From JBGAPH01 sp046349955 (GTDB lineage Bacteria > Planctomycetota > Planctomycetia > Pirellulales > JBGAPH01), in NCBI GenBank assembly GCA_046349955.1, contig JAXMBI010000021.1, positions 76,915 to 140,914 of the forward strand: a DNA stretch of 64,000 nt, given 5' to 3'. Both the position numbers and the translations under genes were made by a program. Positions 35,249 to 44,253 of the stretch are shown here, in pieces (within the stretch, counting starts at the first letter, position 1; each line of letters opens with the position of its first letter). Under the pieces are notes generated by a model. That model ran no database searches, had not been told where the DNA came from, and was given only the letters and a program-made list of their open reading frames with translations.

Positions 35249-36331
35249 CTACGCCGCCGGACCGTCGATCAGTTCGTAGAACACGTTCCGCTGCCGGGGC
35301 GTGTAGCCCAGCTCGCTGATCGCCCCGCGGATTTCCGCCAGCGACAGGTGGTGGACGGTGCCTGCCTCGGCCACCACGTTCTCCTCGATCATCAGGCTCC
35401 CCATGTCGTTTGCCCCGTAGAGGAGTGCGAGCTGGCCGATCTTCAGCCCTTGCGTCACCCAGCTCGACTGGATGTTGGCGAAGTTGTCGAGGTACAGCCG
35501 GCTCACGGCCTGAGTCTTGAGGTATTCGAACGACCCGGCGGCCGGCACGTGGGCCATGTCGGTGTGGTCGGGCTGGAAGGTCCAGCAGATGTAGGCCGTG
35601 AAGCCGCCCGTCTCATCTTGCAGTTGCCGCAACCGCTGCAGATGCTCGATCCGTTCGGCCAAGGTCTCGACGTGGCCGAACATCATCGTGGCGGTGCTCC
35701 GCCCCCCCAGCTCGTGCCACACGCGGTGGACGTTCAGCCAGTCGTCGGTAAGCACCTTGCCGCGGGTGATCTCCTTCCGCACGCGGTCGACCAAGATTTC
35801 GCCGCCGCCGCCGGGCAAGCTGCCCAGCCCCGCCGCCTTGAGCCGCTCGAGCACCGTGCGCAGGGGGAGCTTCGAGACCTTGGTGAAGTGGTGGATTTCC
35901 GGCGGGCTGAACCCGTGGATGTTCACCTGCGGGTAGTGCCGCTTGATGTCGGCCAGCAGCTCCTCGTACCACTCGAGCTTGAACTCGGGGTGCAGGCCCC
36001 CCTGCATCAGGATCTGATCGCCCCCCAGCTCCACGGTTTCGCGGATCTTGTCGAGCAGTTCTGCGCGCTCGAGCACGTAGCCTTCGGGGTGCTTGGGGGC
36101 ACGGTAAAACGCGCAGAAATCGCAGACCGCCGTGCAGACGTTGGTGTAGTTGATGTTGCGGTCGATGTTGTAGGTGCGGTAGCTCTCGGGGTGCAGCCGG
36201 CGCGTCACCGCGTCGGCGGCGCGGCCCAACGCCGCCAGATCGCGCGATTCCAGCAGCGCGAGACCTTCGGCCGGTGTCAGGCGTTCGCCGGCCTCGGCCT
36301 TAGCGAGCAAGTTGGCAAGGGTCGAATTCAA
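35249..36331 (-). CDS. mqnC: Dehypoxanthine futalosine cyclase MqnC
   Basis: 360 residues. The radical-SAM cluster motif is Cys66, Cys70, Cys73 (CTAVCDFC), followed by the substrate-binding region MQGGLHPEF and HGFSPPEIHHF. MqnC cyclises dehypoxanthine futalosine in the futalosine route to menaquinone. The start is TTG 36331, supported by GGAG six bases upstream. The gene overlaps the end of mqnA by 32 bases. Confidence 0.94.
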   Translation of the reverse strand: MNSTLANLLAKAEAGERLTPAEGLALLESRDLAALGRAADAVTRRLHPESYRTYNIDRNINYTNVCTAVCDFCAFYRAPKHPEGYVLERAELLDKIRETVELGGDQILMQGGLHPEFKLEWYEELLADIKRHYPQVNIHGFSPPEIHHFTKVSKLPLRTVLERLKAAGLGSLPGGGGEILVDRVRKEITRGKVLTDDWLNVHRVWHELGGRSTATMMFGHVETLAERIEHLQRLRQLQDETGGFTAYICWTFQPDHTDMAHVPAAGSFEYLKTQAVSRLYLDNFANIQSSWVTQGLKIGQLALLYGANDMGSLMIEENVVAEAGTVHHLSLAEIRGAISELGYTPRQRNVFYELIDGPAA

Positions 36332-37103
36332 GATCCACTCCGGCGGGGGCCAGGCCCAGGTCGCGGGCCCGTTGATAGAAGCGGCTCAGTCCGCGCACTT
36401 CGACGGGGCCGAGGAAGAAATGCAGATTGTCGCGCAGGTATGCCAGGCACTGCGGCACGGTCAGCCCCTGCGCGGGCGCTTCGCGCGCGGCGATCGCAGG
36501 CAGCCGCGCCAGGCCAAGATCCCGCGCGGCGACCAAAGCCGCTTCGACGTCCTCCGGGTCGACGCCTGCCCGCGCCACCCACATGGCGAATACGAAGGGG
36601 AGCTCGGTATGGCGCGTCCACTCGTCGCCCAGATCCCAGACCTCGGCGAATTGCCCGGAGGGGGAGTGGATCGCCCGATCGCCGATCAGCAGCACGGCGT
36701 CGGCCGAGGTGTCTTCGAGCGCGGCGCCGATCGGCAGCGGTTCGAGTTGCGGGGCCAGGCCATAGCGCTCGGCCAACAGAATCTTGGTCAGGGCCGCGCT
36801 CGTGCGGGAGCCTTCGTCCAGGGCCAGGGTGCGGATTTCCGCGGGTGGCCGTCGGCAGAACAGTTTCACGCTCAGCACGGGCCCGCGGCAGGCGATGCAG
36901 GCGTTCGAGACCACGCGGTAGCCGGGGTCTTGGAAGAACTCGACCGAGGGGATCAGCGCCACGTCGTAGCGCCCCGTGGCCAGCCCCCCCGCCAGGCGGC
37001 TCGGCAGGTCGAACGCCAGCGCAACGCCGGGCTCGCGCTCCAAGCCCTCGACCAGCGGCTTGGTGTTCAGATAGTTCACAGCGCCGACGCGCAGCGAACG
37101 CAT
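36300..37103 (-). CDS. mqnA: Chorismate dehydratase MqnA
   Basis: 267 residues with the periplasmic-binding-like fold of MqnA: VGAVNYLNTKPLVEGL at the start, then DVALIPSVEFF and SVKLFCRR. It dehydrates chorismate, the first step of futalosine-dependent menaquinone synthesis. ATG 37103 has AAGGAG upstream. It precedes mqnC, and the two are surely cotranscribed; mqnB, mqnD and mqnE are not in the window. Confidence 0.94.
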   Translation of the reverse strand: MRSLRVGAVNYLNTKPLVEGLEREPGVALAFDLPSRLAGGLATGRYDVALIPSVEFFQDPGYRVVSNACIACRGPVLSVKLFCRRPPAEIRTLALDEGSRTSAALTKILLAERYGLAPQLEPLPIGAALEDTSADAVLLIGDRAIHSPSGQFAEVWDLGDEWTRHTELPFVFAMWVARAGVDPEDVEAALVAARDLGLARLPAIAAREAPAQGLTVPQCLAYLRDNLHFFLGPVEVRGLSRFYQRARDLGLAPAGVDLEFDPCQLAR

Positions 37104-37176
37104 TTTCAGCTCCTTCTCCGTAAGTGCCTGGGGCCCGCGCGGGGGATTGCAGCGCCAGGCGGACGTTCAAGAGCGG

Positions 37177-37205
37177 ATTATAGCGGCCGCCCCCCAAGGC
37201 CGAAA
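37177..37205 (-). promoter_or_regulatory. Candidate mqnA-mqnC promoter
   Basis: On the minus strand a perfect TATAAT lies at 37182-37177; the -35 position (TTTCGG, 37205-37200) is weak. Predicted start near 37170, about 67 bases before mqnA. Confidence 0.45.
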
Positions 37206-37280
37206 ACCCGGCCCCCAGGCCGGCAACCGCACGCTGCCCGGCGAACTTAACCGCGGGCCGCGATTGGCCCGGCGGTCGGG

Positions 37281-37309
37281 TTGTCAGGCGTGGGAGCGAC
37301 GATTAGTTT
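37281..37309 (+). promoter_or_regulatory. Candidate promoter for the TPR gene
   Basis: TTGTCA at 37281-37286, a 17-base spacer, and TAGTTT at 37304-37309. The predicted start near 37316 is about 53 bases before ATG 37369. Confidence 0.35.
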
Positions 37310-37368
37310 CTAAAGGGTGGGTTTCGCGCCCTCGTTCGGCACGCGCATCGGCCAGGAAACGTCAGCCT

Positions 37369-38289
37369 ATGCCTCCGCTTTCGGTCCCCGTCGACAAAGA
37401 CGGCTTTCCGCTCCCCCGCAAGCTTTCGAGCGAGCCGGCGCCGCGGGCGCCGCGCGAGTTGCGTCCGGCCCCCCTGTGGGCCAAAGCCGCCGCCGGCATG
37501 TTGCTGGTGGGCGGGATCGCGGTGCTGGCCGCGCTGCCCGCCTGGCGTGGCGGCGGAGGTCCGGGGATGGCCCGGCTCCGCATGAACAAGGCGTATGCCC
37601 AATTTCAAGACGGCGATCTCCAGGGAGCGCTGCGCTTGCTCGACAAAGCGCACGCCGCGGCGCCTGACGATGCCGAGGTCGTGCTGTTTCGCGGCTGGCT
37701 GCGTTTGCAGGCCGGCGATTTGGCCGGCAGCTTGCACGATTTGAATCGCGTGCAGCAGAGCCATCCGCGGGCGCGGGAGGTGTATTCACGGCGCAGCCAG
37801 GTCTACCAGCGATTGGGCCGGCATGCCGAAGCGATTGCCGACGCGACCGAGGCCTTGGCGCTTGCGCACCCTGCAGACCCCGAGCCCTACAACAACCGCG
37901 CGTATGCGCGGGCGATCGCCGGCGTGGAACTCGAAGGCGCGCTCGACGACGTGCAGCGGGCCATTGAGTTCGAGCCGGAGCCCAACGCCGCCTATCTCGA
38001 CACGCGGGGTTACATCTACCACCTGCTCGAGCGCCACGCCGAAGCGCTCGAGGACCTCGATCAGGCGATCAGGCTCGCCGAAGCGGAGGGGCCCTGGGGC
38101 CTCAGGCCGAGCCGCGCGCGCCACGCCGCCGCCACCGAAGTCGATCTGCGCCTGCACCAAGAGCAACTCTCGGTGCTCTACCATCATCGGGGACTCGTGC
38201 ATCAGGCGTTAGGGCACGAGGAGCAGGCGAAGCGCGATCTGGCCAAAGGGCAAGAGCTGGGCTTCAACCCTGAAGCCGGCGTGTATTAG
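37369..38289 (+). CDS. Membrane-anchored TPR protein
   Basis: 306 residues from ATG 37369; the open frame begins far upstream at 37147 but crosses the promoter region. The N-terminus is cytoplasmic and Pro/Arg-rich, with one membrane helix at about 42-62 (AKAAAGMLLVGGIAVLAALP). Five or so TPR helical pairs follow, including NKAYAQFQDGDLQGALRLLD and RSQVYQRLGRHAEAIADATE. TPR domains assemble protein complexes; the partner is unknown. Confidence 0.83.
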   Translation: MPPLSVPVDKDGFPLPRKLSSEPAPRAPRELRPAPLWAKAAAGMLLVGGIAVLAALPAWRGGGGPGMARLRMNKAYAQFQDGDLQGALRLLDKAHAAAPDDAEVVLFRGWLRLQAGDLAGSLHDLNRVQQSHPRAREVYSRRSQVYQRLGRHAEAIADATEALALAHPADPEPYNNRAYARAIAGVELEGALDDVQRAIEFEPEPNAAYLDTRGYIYHLLERHAEALEDLDQAIRLAEAEGPWGLRPSRARHAAATEVDLRLHQEQLSVLYHHRGLVHQALGHEEQAKRDLAKGQELGFNPEAGVY

Positions 38290-38333
38290 TCGTCGGCGCC
38301 GCGATGTAGGGTCCGCTGTGCGGACCAGCATCG

Positions 38334-39233
38334 TTAGGCCAGCGCAATGGCGCGGTCTTCGGCCGGCTCGGTTTCTTTGCCGTCGTGCCAATAGGTGCAG
38401 TTGCGGCCGCCGGCCTTGGCGGCGAACAACGCTTCGTCGGCCCGCGCCAGCAGGCTGCGGGGGCTATCGCCGTCGAGCGCGGCCGCCACGCCGGTGCTGA
38501 TGCCCACGTCGGCGTGCGTCCGCACGGCAGCCCGCAGGCGCTCGGCCAGCAGGGCTGCCTGATCGAGGTGGGTCTGCGGCATCAGCACGACGAACTCGTC
38601 GCCGCCGAAGCGGGCCACGACGTCGGTCTCGCGCACCGTCTCGTCGATCGCCGCCGCCACCGATTTGAGCGTCTGGTCTCCCTGCTGATGGCCGCGGGTG
38701 TCGTTGATCTCCTTGAATTTGTCGACGTCGAGAATCAGCAGCGAAAACGGCGTTTCGTAGCGCTCGAACAGGGAGAACATGCTGGTCAGAGTTTCCTCGA
38801 GCGCGCGGCGATTGCTGACGCCCGTCAGCGGGTCGGTGCGCACTTCGGTGAACGTCAGCAGTTGATCGGCCTGCTGCCGGAGGTCTTGATACGCTTGCGC
38901 GAGCTGTGCGGTAAGCCGCTGTGTGGGCCCCAGCACCTGCTCGATCTCGCGGTTCAGGTCTTCCCAAGCGGCCTGCCCCGCCCCCGCGCCTAACTGGCTG
39001 ACGCGGTCCTTGAACTTGACGATGCTCGATTGGTGCGAGCTCAGGCTTTGGCGAATGGCGTCGGAGATCGTTTCCAACTCGCGGGCCACGGCCTGGGCGC
39101 GGCGCATCTCGCGGCGGGCCTGTTCCATTTCACGCTGGCGACCGGTCGCCTGACGACGGCCGATCCAATAGCCGATCGCCGCGACCAGGGCCAGCGCCAC
39201 GATGCCCGGCAGCGCAAAGGGCAACTCGACCAT
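38334..39233 (-). CDS. Membrane-anchored diguanylate cyclase (GGDEF)
   Basis: 299 residues. One N-terminal helix (about 5-25), a coiled-coil linker (about 32-128) and a GGDEF domain from 132. The active-site signature GGDEF is intact at 210-214. The inhibitory I-site RxxD is also intact (Arg201-Asp204, five residues upstream), so cyclic di-GMP should inhibit the enzyme. It probably dimerises through the coiled coil; no sensory domain is seen. Confidence 0.93.
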   Translation of the reverse strand: MVELPFALPGIVALALVAAIGYWIGRRQATGRQREMEQARREMRRAQAVARELETISDAIRQSLSSHQSSIVKFKDRVSQLGAGAGQAAWEDLNREIEQVLGPTQRLTAQLAQAYQDLRQQADQLLTFTEVRTDPLTGVSNRRALEETLTSMFSLFERYETPFSLLILDVDKFKEINDTRGHQQGDQTLKSVAAAIDETVRETDVVARFGGDEFVVLMPQTHLDQAALLAERLRAAVRTHADVGISTGVAAALDGDSPRSLLARADEALFAAKAGGRNCTYWHDGKETEPAEDRAIALA

Positions 39234-39310
39234 GACATCCTTCGGGCGTGCTCAGCCGCCCGCTCCTAGAAGCGAAAGATCCGTGCTTGGTGTTCGAGTG
39301 CGACCGGCGC

Positions 39311-39448
39311 CTAGTAGTTCGAGCGCGAACCGAAGCCGCGCATGCAGAAGAATCCGACGATCGTGACCACGACCAGCATCAACAGCGACTCTTGCTTGTC
39401 GAGCGAGGTCACCCAACGCATGACGTCGTTGTAGTATTCCTTCCACAT
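39311..39448 (-). CDS. 45-residue single-pass membrane protein
   Basis: A short gene with an excellent ribosome-binding site (GGAG seven bases before ATG 39448). The peptide starts MWKEYYNDVMRWVTSLDKQE and continues into a membrane helix (LLMLVVVTIVGFFCM), then ends in a basic/polar tail. Function unknown. Its position just upstream of the divergent cdsA gene and downstream of the diguanylate cyclase in the same direction hints at membrane biology, without proof. Confidence 0.65.
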   Translation of the reverse strand: MWKEYYNDVMRWVTSLDKQESLLMLVVVTIVGFFCMRGFGSRSNY

Positions 39449-39535
39449 GGCGAATCTCCGGCGAGCGCAAACGGCCAGTCCCTCACTAGTGTAGGTCAGG
39501 TTCCTCGACCGGCGCGGTTCGGGCCGGACAGACCG

Positions 39536-39564
39536 TTGACGCAGCGCCGGCGGGCCAGTACATA
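39536..39564 (+). promoter_or_regulatory. Candidate cdsA promoter
   Basis: TTGACG at 39536-39541, a 17-base spacer, and TACATA at 39559-39564. Predicted start is about 70 bases before ATG 39641. Confidence 0.4.
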
Positions 39565-39640
39565 AGCCGATTCTTCCGAGCCTGCCGACGACGACCATCC
39601 GGCGGCTCATGCGTGTTGTCTTCTCGGGCGATCCCTTTCC

Positions 39641-40519
39641 ATGCTCCGCTGGCGGCTGACTCTGGGATGCGTCTTCGTGGCCGGGCTGGCTGGATTGTGC
39701 TGGCTCGACGCCCATTCGGCCCCCGGAGCCTGGCTATTTCCTCTATGGATGGTCGTGTGTGGGCTGGCGGCCGACGAACTGTGGCGGCTGGCTTACGCCG
39801 CTGGGCATCGCCCCCCGCGCAGCTTGATGATCGCGGCCGCGCTGGCCGTGGGCGGCGCCGGCGGGCTCCAGGTATACAGCCTTCCGTCGCCCCTGCACCT
39901 CGAACCGTTGGGCCATTCGGCGGCGGCCTTGGCGCTCGCCGCGATCGTGGCCTTTGCCTACGAGATCGCCCGCTATAAGCAACCGGGCCGGGCGACGGCG
40001 AGCCTGGCGACGGTGGCGCTCGCAGGCGTGTACGTGGGCTTGTTCGGCAGCTTTCTGCTGCAATTGCGGCTGCTGGGTAAAGGCCCCCTGGGGCTTTTGG
40101 CCCTGGTGTCCTTGATCGCCGTCGTGAAAGCGGGCGACATCGGCGCCTACACCGGGGGCCGCCTGTTTGGGCGCCATAAGATGGCGCCCACCCTGAGCCC
40201 CGGAAAAACGTGGGAGGGCGCCGCGTCGGGGCTGCTCTTTTCGGTCGCCGCGGCTTGGCTCGTCTTCTACGTGCTTGGGCCCCGGCTGGCGCCCTCGTTC
40301 GCTCCGCCGACCGCGACCGCCGTGGTGGCCTTTGGCCTCGTGATTTCGGCGGCCGGCATGGTCGGCGACCTGGCCGAGTCGCTGCTCAAACGCGATTGCG
40401 GGCTGAAGGACTCGAGCGCCTGGATGCCCGGCTTTGGGGGGGTGCTCGACCTGTTGGACTCGATTCTGTTCGCCGCTCCAATCGCCTACCTTTGCTGGGC
40501 TGCGGGACTGGTCGGCTGA
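39641..40519 (+). CDS. cdsA: Phosphatidate cytidylyltransferase CdsA
   Basis: 292 residues with about eight membrane helices. The signature region runs from Lys250 (KRDCGLKDSSAWMPGFGGVL) to DLLDS, and GKTWEGAASG lies before it. CdsA converts phosphatidic acid and CTP to CDP-diacylglycerol. Two signature positions differ from the usual PGHGGxLDRxDS: Phe265 replaces His, and Leu271 replaces Arg. The catalytic acids Asp270 and Asp273 are kept. The enzyme is still the best call. Confidence 0.88.
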   Translation: MLRWRLTLGCVFVAGLAGLCWLDAHSAPGAWLFPLWMVVCGLAADELWRLAYAAGHRPPRSLMIAAALAVGGAGGLQVYSLPSPLHLEPLGHSAAALALAAIVAFAYEIARYKQPGRATASLATVALAGVYVGLFGSFLLQLRLLGKGPLGLLALVSLIAVVKAGDIGAYTGGRLFGRHKMAPTLSPGKTWEGAASGLLFSVAAAWLVFYVLGPRLAPSFAPPTATAVVAFGLVISAAGMVGDLAESLLKRDCGLKDSSAWMPGFGGVLDLLDSILFAAPIAYLCWAAGLVG

Positions 40520-40820
40520 GCCTAGCCGCCCCGCTTCCGCCGAGCGGCGGGACTCGACCCCGAATCGCGACCTTTGGCACTTGAACTGCGTAACCTGCTG
40601 GATGGCTGGCGACGGAGATGCCGATTTGACGGTCGGATGCGATCCTGCGGGCGCGGGGACGGCCCGAGTCGAGCGGCAGGCCCAAGCGCGAACCCCTTAT
40701 CCAAGAGCAGCTTGCGTTCCCTGCTGGGTTGGTTGATAGCGGGCCGGCGCTAGCTTGGATTATAGTTGAACGAGGTCCTGGAGTTCCTGGGCGGCAGTTG
40801 TAAATCTGTCCGCACGCTTG
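40520..40820. other. Non-coding gap before phoH
   Basis: This 301-base gap has no gene that I can support. A TATAGT at 40761-40766 could be a -10 box, but no -35 box lies at the right distance. The phoH start has no Shine-Dalgarno sequence. Confidence 0.4.
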
Positions 40821-41771
40821 ATGTCGGAAGCTACCATCGAGGTCGACGACTCGAAGACGCTCCTCTCGTTGTTCGGGACGCGCGACCAGCATTTGCGGCG
40901 CATCCGCGACTCGTTGGGGGTATCGATTTCGGCCCGTGAGAGCCAGATCCACGTCGAAGGCGACGAGGCCGGCGTGGCGGCTGCCCGCAACGTGTTCGAG
41001 GAACTCAAGCGGCTCGTCCAACGCAATGGCGGCCTGGCCGCCGAAGAAGTCACCCGCGTGCTCGGCGGAACGTCGGGCTCGGCGGGCGGCGGGCCCCAGC
41101 CCGCCGCGATCGAGGTCATGCAGGCGGGGCGGCAAATCCGCCCCCGCACGCCGGGCCAGGCAGCCTATTTGTCGGCGATCCAGGGCCACGACCTGGTGTT
41201 TTGCACCGGCCCCTCGGGGACGGGCAAAACCTACCTGGCGGTGGCGGCGGCCGTGGGCGCCTTGCGGCGGGAGCAAATCCGCAAGATCGTGCTCGTGCGG
41301 CCGGCGGTGGAGGCTGGCGAGAGTTTGGGGTATTTGCCGGGCGATCTGGCGGCCAAGATCAATCCGTACCTGCGTCCTTTGCTCGACGCCTTGCGGGAGA
41401 TGATCGATCCGGATCAGATGAAGCGTTTCACGGAGCTCGACGTGGTCGAGGTCATCCCGCTGGCCTACATGCGGGGCCGCACGTTGAACGAAGCCTTCAT
41501 CATCCTGGATGAAGCGCAGAACACCTCGGTGTCGCAGATGAAGATGTTCCTGACCCGGATGGGGCAAGGATCGAAGATCGTCGTCTCGGGAGACACCACG
41601 CAGGTCGATCTGCCGCCCAATCAGCGGAGCGGCCTGGTCGACGCCCTGGACCGCCTGGATGGGATGCAGGGGTTCGCCAGGGTAACATTGAACAAATCGG
41701 ACATCGTGCGCCATCGGCTGGTGCAAGAGATCGTCCGGCGGTACGAGGAGGGGCCGGCGCGGCGCAAGTAA
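40821..41771 (+). CDS. PhoH-like ATPase
   Basis: 316 residues from ATG 40821 (a TTG just before it is possible). An N-terminal KH-like part (QIHVEGDEAGVAAARNVFE, about 1-70) leads to the Walker A motif GPSGTGKT at 130-137 and the Walker B segment ILDEAQNTS. This is the YbeZ-type PhoH protein, usually encoded next to ybeY, and linked to RNA and ribosome metabolism. Here a 7TM-HD gene lies between it and ybeY. Confidence 0.94.
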   Translation: MSEATIEVDDSKTLLSLFGTRDQHLRRIRDSLGVSISARESQIHVEGDEAGVAAARNVFEELKRLVQRNGGLAAEEVTRVLGGTSGSAGGGPQPAAIEVMQAGRQIRPRTPGQAAYLSAIQGHDLVFCTGPSGTGKTYLAVAAAVGALRREQIRKIVLVRPAVEAGESLGYLPGDLAAKINPYLRPLLDALREMIDPDQMKRFTELDVVEVIPLAYMRGRTLNEAFIILDEAQNTSVSQMKMFLTRMGQGSKIVVSGDTTQVDLPPNQRSGLVDALDRLDGMQGFARVTLNKSDIVRHRLVQEIVRRYEEGPARRK

Positions 41772-41792
41772 GCGCAGCAGCCGCCCAACGCA

Positions 41793-44057
41793 ATGGCCAA
41801 CGGAAACAAGCGCCGCGGTCGGTTCGACCGAGCTGCGTCGCTGGATCTGCCGCCGGGCATGTTTGCCCGAACGGTTGAGTATCTCCGCCGGGGCGACGTC
41901 GCCCTGCGGCTCGGACTGTGTCTGCTCACGGCGGTCGTAATCTGCATTGCCACGCGGAGCTGGGCGCCGCCGTTCGCCTATCGCACCGGCTTCACGCCGA
42001 CGCGCGACATCCTGGCCAACTTCAAGCTCCCCAACGAAACGGCCACCGAAGAAGCGCGCCGCGAAGCGCAGGTGCGCATCCGCTACGTCTACGAGAACGA
42101 TCCCAAGCCGCTGGTGCAACTGCGGGCGGCCCTGCACAACCGCGTGGGCGAGATGCTCACGGCGCCAGCCTTCAACGAAGAGGTCGAGCGCCGCTGGCTC
42201 GAGTTCCTGCCGCGTCCCGCGGAAGGCGCCCCGGCGCCGACGCGCGAAGAACAACAGCAGCAGTACACGCGCTTCAAGGAAGCGCTCTCGGGCGAGGGCA
42301 AGCTCGCTGATTACGAGAAGGCCGTCGCCGAGGTCTTTGCCGACTTCGAACGCCAAGGCCTGCTCGAGAAGCTCGACCAAGAGCCGGGCGAAGGCAACCA
42401 GGTCGAGATCAGCGTCCATCCGCTCGGGAGCAAGGATTGGCCCCAGGTGGTGCAGGTGAAGGACGTGCGCATCGCCGACGCCATCACGCCGCTGCGCGAG
42501 CGGCTGAAGGCCAAGCTGGCCTCGCCCGACGTGGCTGAACGGACCTACAACTGGCTGGCGGGGCAACTCCCCACCACGCTCAAGCTCGATAAAGACGCGA
42601 CCGCGCTCGAAGCTGCGGAAGCGGCTGAAAAGACGCCGGTTCAGACCTATCCGCTCGGGCACACCATCGCGAAGGCCGGCCAGCCCCTCACGCCGGAGGC
42701 CGTGGCCGCCCTGCGAACCGAACACGCGCTCTCGGTCGCCAGCCTCTCCGCCACGCAGGCAGTGTTGCGATTCGGCGCGAGCGTCGGCATGTTCGTGGCG
42801 CTATTCACGCTCTGCGGGTTTTTCATCTACCGCCGCGAGCCGCGGCTGCTGTTCGATCTGCGGAAGTTCAGCACGCTGTTGGTCGTGCTCACGTTTTCGG
42901 TCCTCGTGGCCACCGTGGCGGCCGACGACAATTGGCGTGCGGAAATGATTTCCGTGCTGGTCTTCGGCATGACGATCGCCATTGCCTACCGGCAAGAGCT
43001 GGCGCTGTTGCTTTCGGCGGCCGTGTCGCTCGTGGTCGTGGTGTCGCTCGGCCAACGGCTGCCGGACTACGTGATCCTGATGTCGAGCGTGGCGGCCGCC
43101 ATCCTCTGCTTGGGACGCGTGCGGAATCGCAGCAAGCTGATTCACGTGGGCATCTACGCCGGCATGGTCGCGTTTCTCACGACGCTGGGCGTGGGCCGCT
43201 TGAACGAGCAGCCCTTGGCGATGCCGCTCCTCAGCGACGCCGCCCGCTTCGGCTTGTGGGGCGTGGTGGCCGGCTTCTTGATGGCCGGTTTGTTGCCCAA
43301 CATCGAATCGTTGTTCGGCATCCTCACCGACCTGCGGCTGCTCGAACTGGGCGATCCCGCACGGCCGCTCTTGCAGGAGTTGGTGCAGCGGGCCCCCGGC
43401 ACCTACAACCACTCGATCAACGTGGCCTCGATCGCCGAGGCCGCTGCCGAACGCATCGGCGCCCGCGGACTGCTCGTGCGCGTGGGGGCCTATTACCACG
43501 ACATCGGCAAAATGCTCAAGCCGCACTACTTCGTCGAGAATCAGGGTCAAGAGGCCAATCGCCACGAGGCGCTCGTGCCGGCCATGAGCACCCTGATCAT
43601 CATCGCTCATGTGAAGGACGGCGCAGACCTCGCCCGGCAAAACAACCTGCCCGAACCGATCGTGGATTTCATTCAGCAGCACCACGGCACGACCCTGGTG
43701 GAGTACTTCTACCGGCGGGCCTGCGAGCGCGACAAAGACCGCGATCCCGACGCCCCCGAACTGAGCGAAACCTCGTTCCGTTATCCGGGCCCCAAGCCGC
43801 AGACCAAAGAGGCGGCCGTGCTGATGCTGGCCGACGCGGTGGAGAGCGCCTGCCGGTGCTTGGTCGAGCCGACGCCGTCGCGGATCGAGAGCGTCGTCGA
43901 CGACATCGCGATGAAGCGACTGCTCGACGGCCAGTTCGACGACTGCGATCTCACGCTCTGCGAGCTGCGGACCATTCAAGACAGCTTGGTGAAATCGCTG
44001 ATTGCCGTGTATCACGGCCGCGTGAAGTACCCGGAAACGCAGCAGCGCACGGCGTAG
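41793..44057 (+). CDS. 7TM-HD family phosphohydrolase (PgpH-like)
   Basis: 754 residues. An N-terminal membrane helix (about 33-53) is followed by a long extracytoplasmic region (about 60-310, rich in charged residues). Seven membrane helices follow, and a cytoplasmic HD domain with His569-Asp570 in YYHDIGKML and HHGTTLVEYFY. Characterised relatives (PgpH) degrade cyclic di-AMP. The gene order phoH, 7TM-HD, ybeY is common in bacteria and suggests joint expression. Confidence 0.92.
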   Translation: MANGNKRRGRFDRAASLDLPPGMFARTVEYLRRGDVALRLGLCLLTAVVICIATRSWAPPFAYRTGFTPTRDILANFKLPNETATEEARREAQVRIRYVYENDPKPLVQLRAALHNRVGEMLTAPAFNEEVERRWLEFLPRPAEGAPAPTREEQQQQYTRFKEALSGEGKLADYEKAVAEVFADFERQGLLEKLDQEPGEGNQVEISVHPLGSKDWPQVVQVKDVRIADAITPLRERLKAKLASPDVAERTYNWLAGQLPTTLKLDKDATALEAAEAAEKTPVQTYPLGHTIAKAGQPLTPEAVAALRTEHALSVASLSATQAVLRFGASVGMFVALFTLCGFFIYRREPRLLFDLRKFSTLLVVLTFSVLVATVAADDNWRAEMISVLVFGMTIAIAYRQELALLLSAAVSLVVVVSLGQRLPDYVILMSSVAAAILCLGRVRNRSKLIHVGIYAGMVAFLTTLGVGRLNEQPLAMPLLSDAARFGLWGVVAGFLMAGLLPNIESLFGILTDLRLLELGDPARPLLQELVQRAPGTYNHSINVASIAEAAAERIGARGLLVRVGAYYHDIGKMLKPHYFVENQGQEANRHEALVPAMSTLIIIAHVKDGADLARQNNLPEPIVDFIQQHHGTTLVEYFYRRACERDKDRDPDAPELSETSFRYPGPKPQTKEAAVLMLADAVESACRCLVEPTPSRIESVVDDIAMKRLLDGQFDDCDLTLCELRTIQDSLVKSLIAVYHGRVKYPETQQRTA

Positions 44058-44078
44058 TGGCGAGTGTCACGGTTGGTT

Positions 44079-44164
44079 CCCCCCCGGCGACTCGCCGGGG
44101 GCTAATGTTTGGCTTGTGACGGCCCGACCCGCGCCTTTAGCCCCCCGTCAATGACGGGGGGTAA
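44079..44164. repeat. Pair of C-rich palindromes upstream of ybeY
   Basis: CCCCCGGCGA at 44081-44090 pairs with TCGCCGGGGG at 44092-44101. CCCCCCGTCA at 44141-44150 pairs with TGACGGGGGG at 44152-44161. GGGGCTAA and TTAGCCCC face each other across the space between them. Confidence 0.8.
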
Positions 44165-44201
44165 ACCACCGCCGAAGGCCGCTTGCTGCGAACACGCGCT
44201 T

Positions 44202-44229
44202 GTCAGCCGGCTTACGCCGGCCGCTCGCC
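44202..44229. repeat. GGCGAGCGGCCGGCG repeat before ybeY
   Basis: One inverted full unit ends 25 bases before the ybeY start. Together with the C-rich palindromes, the 196-base gap between the 7TM-HD gene and ybeY is almost filled with hairpins. Confidence 0.82.
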
Positions 44230-44253
44230 GGTGAGGTCTCTGGAAGGACAATC

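Noticed and set aside
40386..42725. A 779-residue minus-strand open frame across phoH and the 7TM-HD gene
   Set aside because: Antisense shadow: the composition is His/Arg-rich with no domain, and both plus-strand genes are certain.
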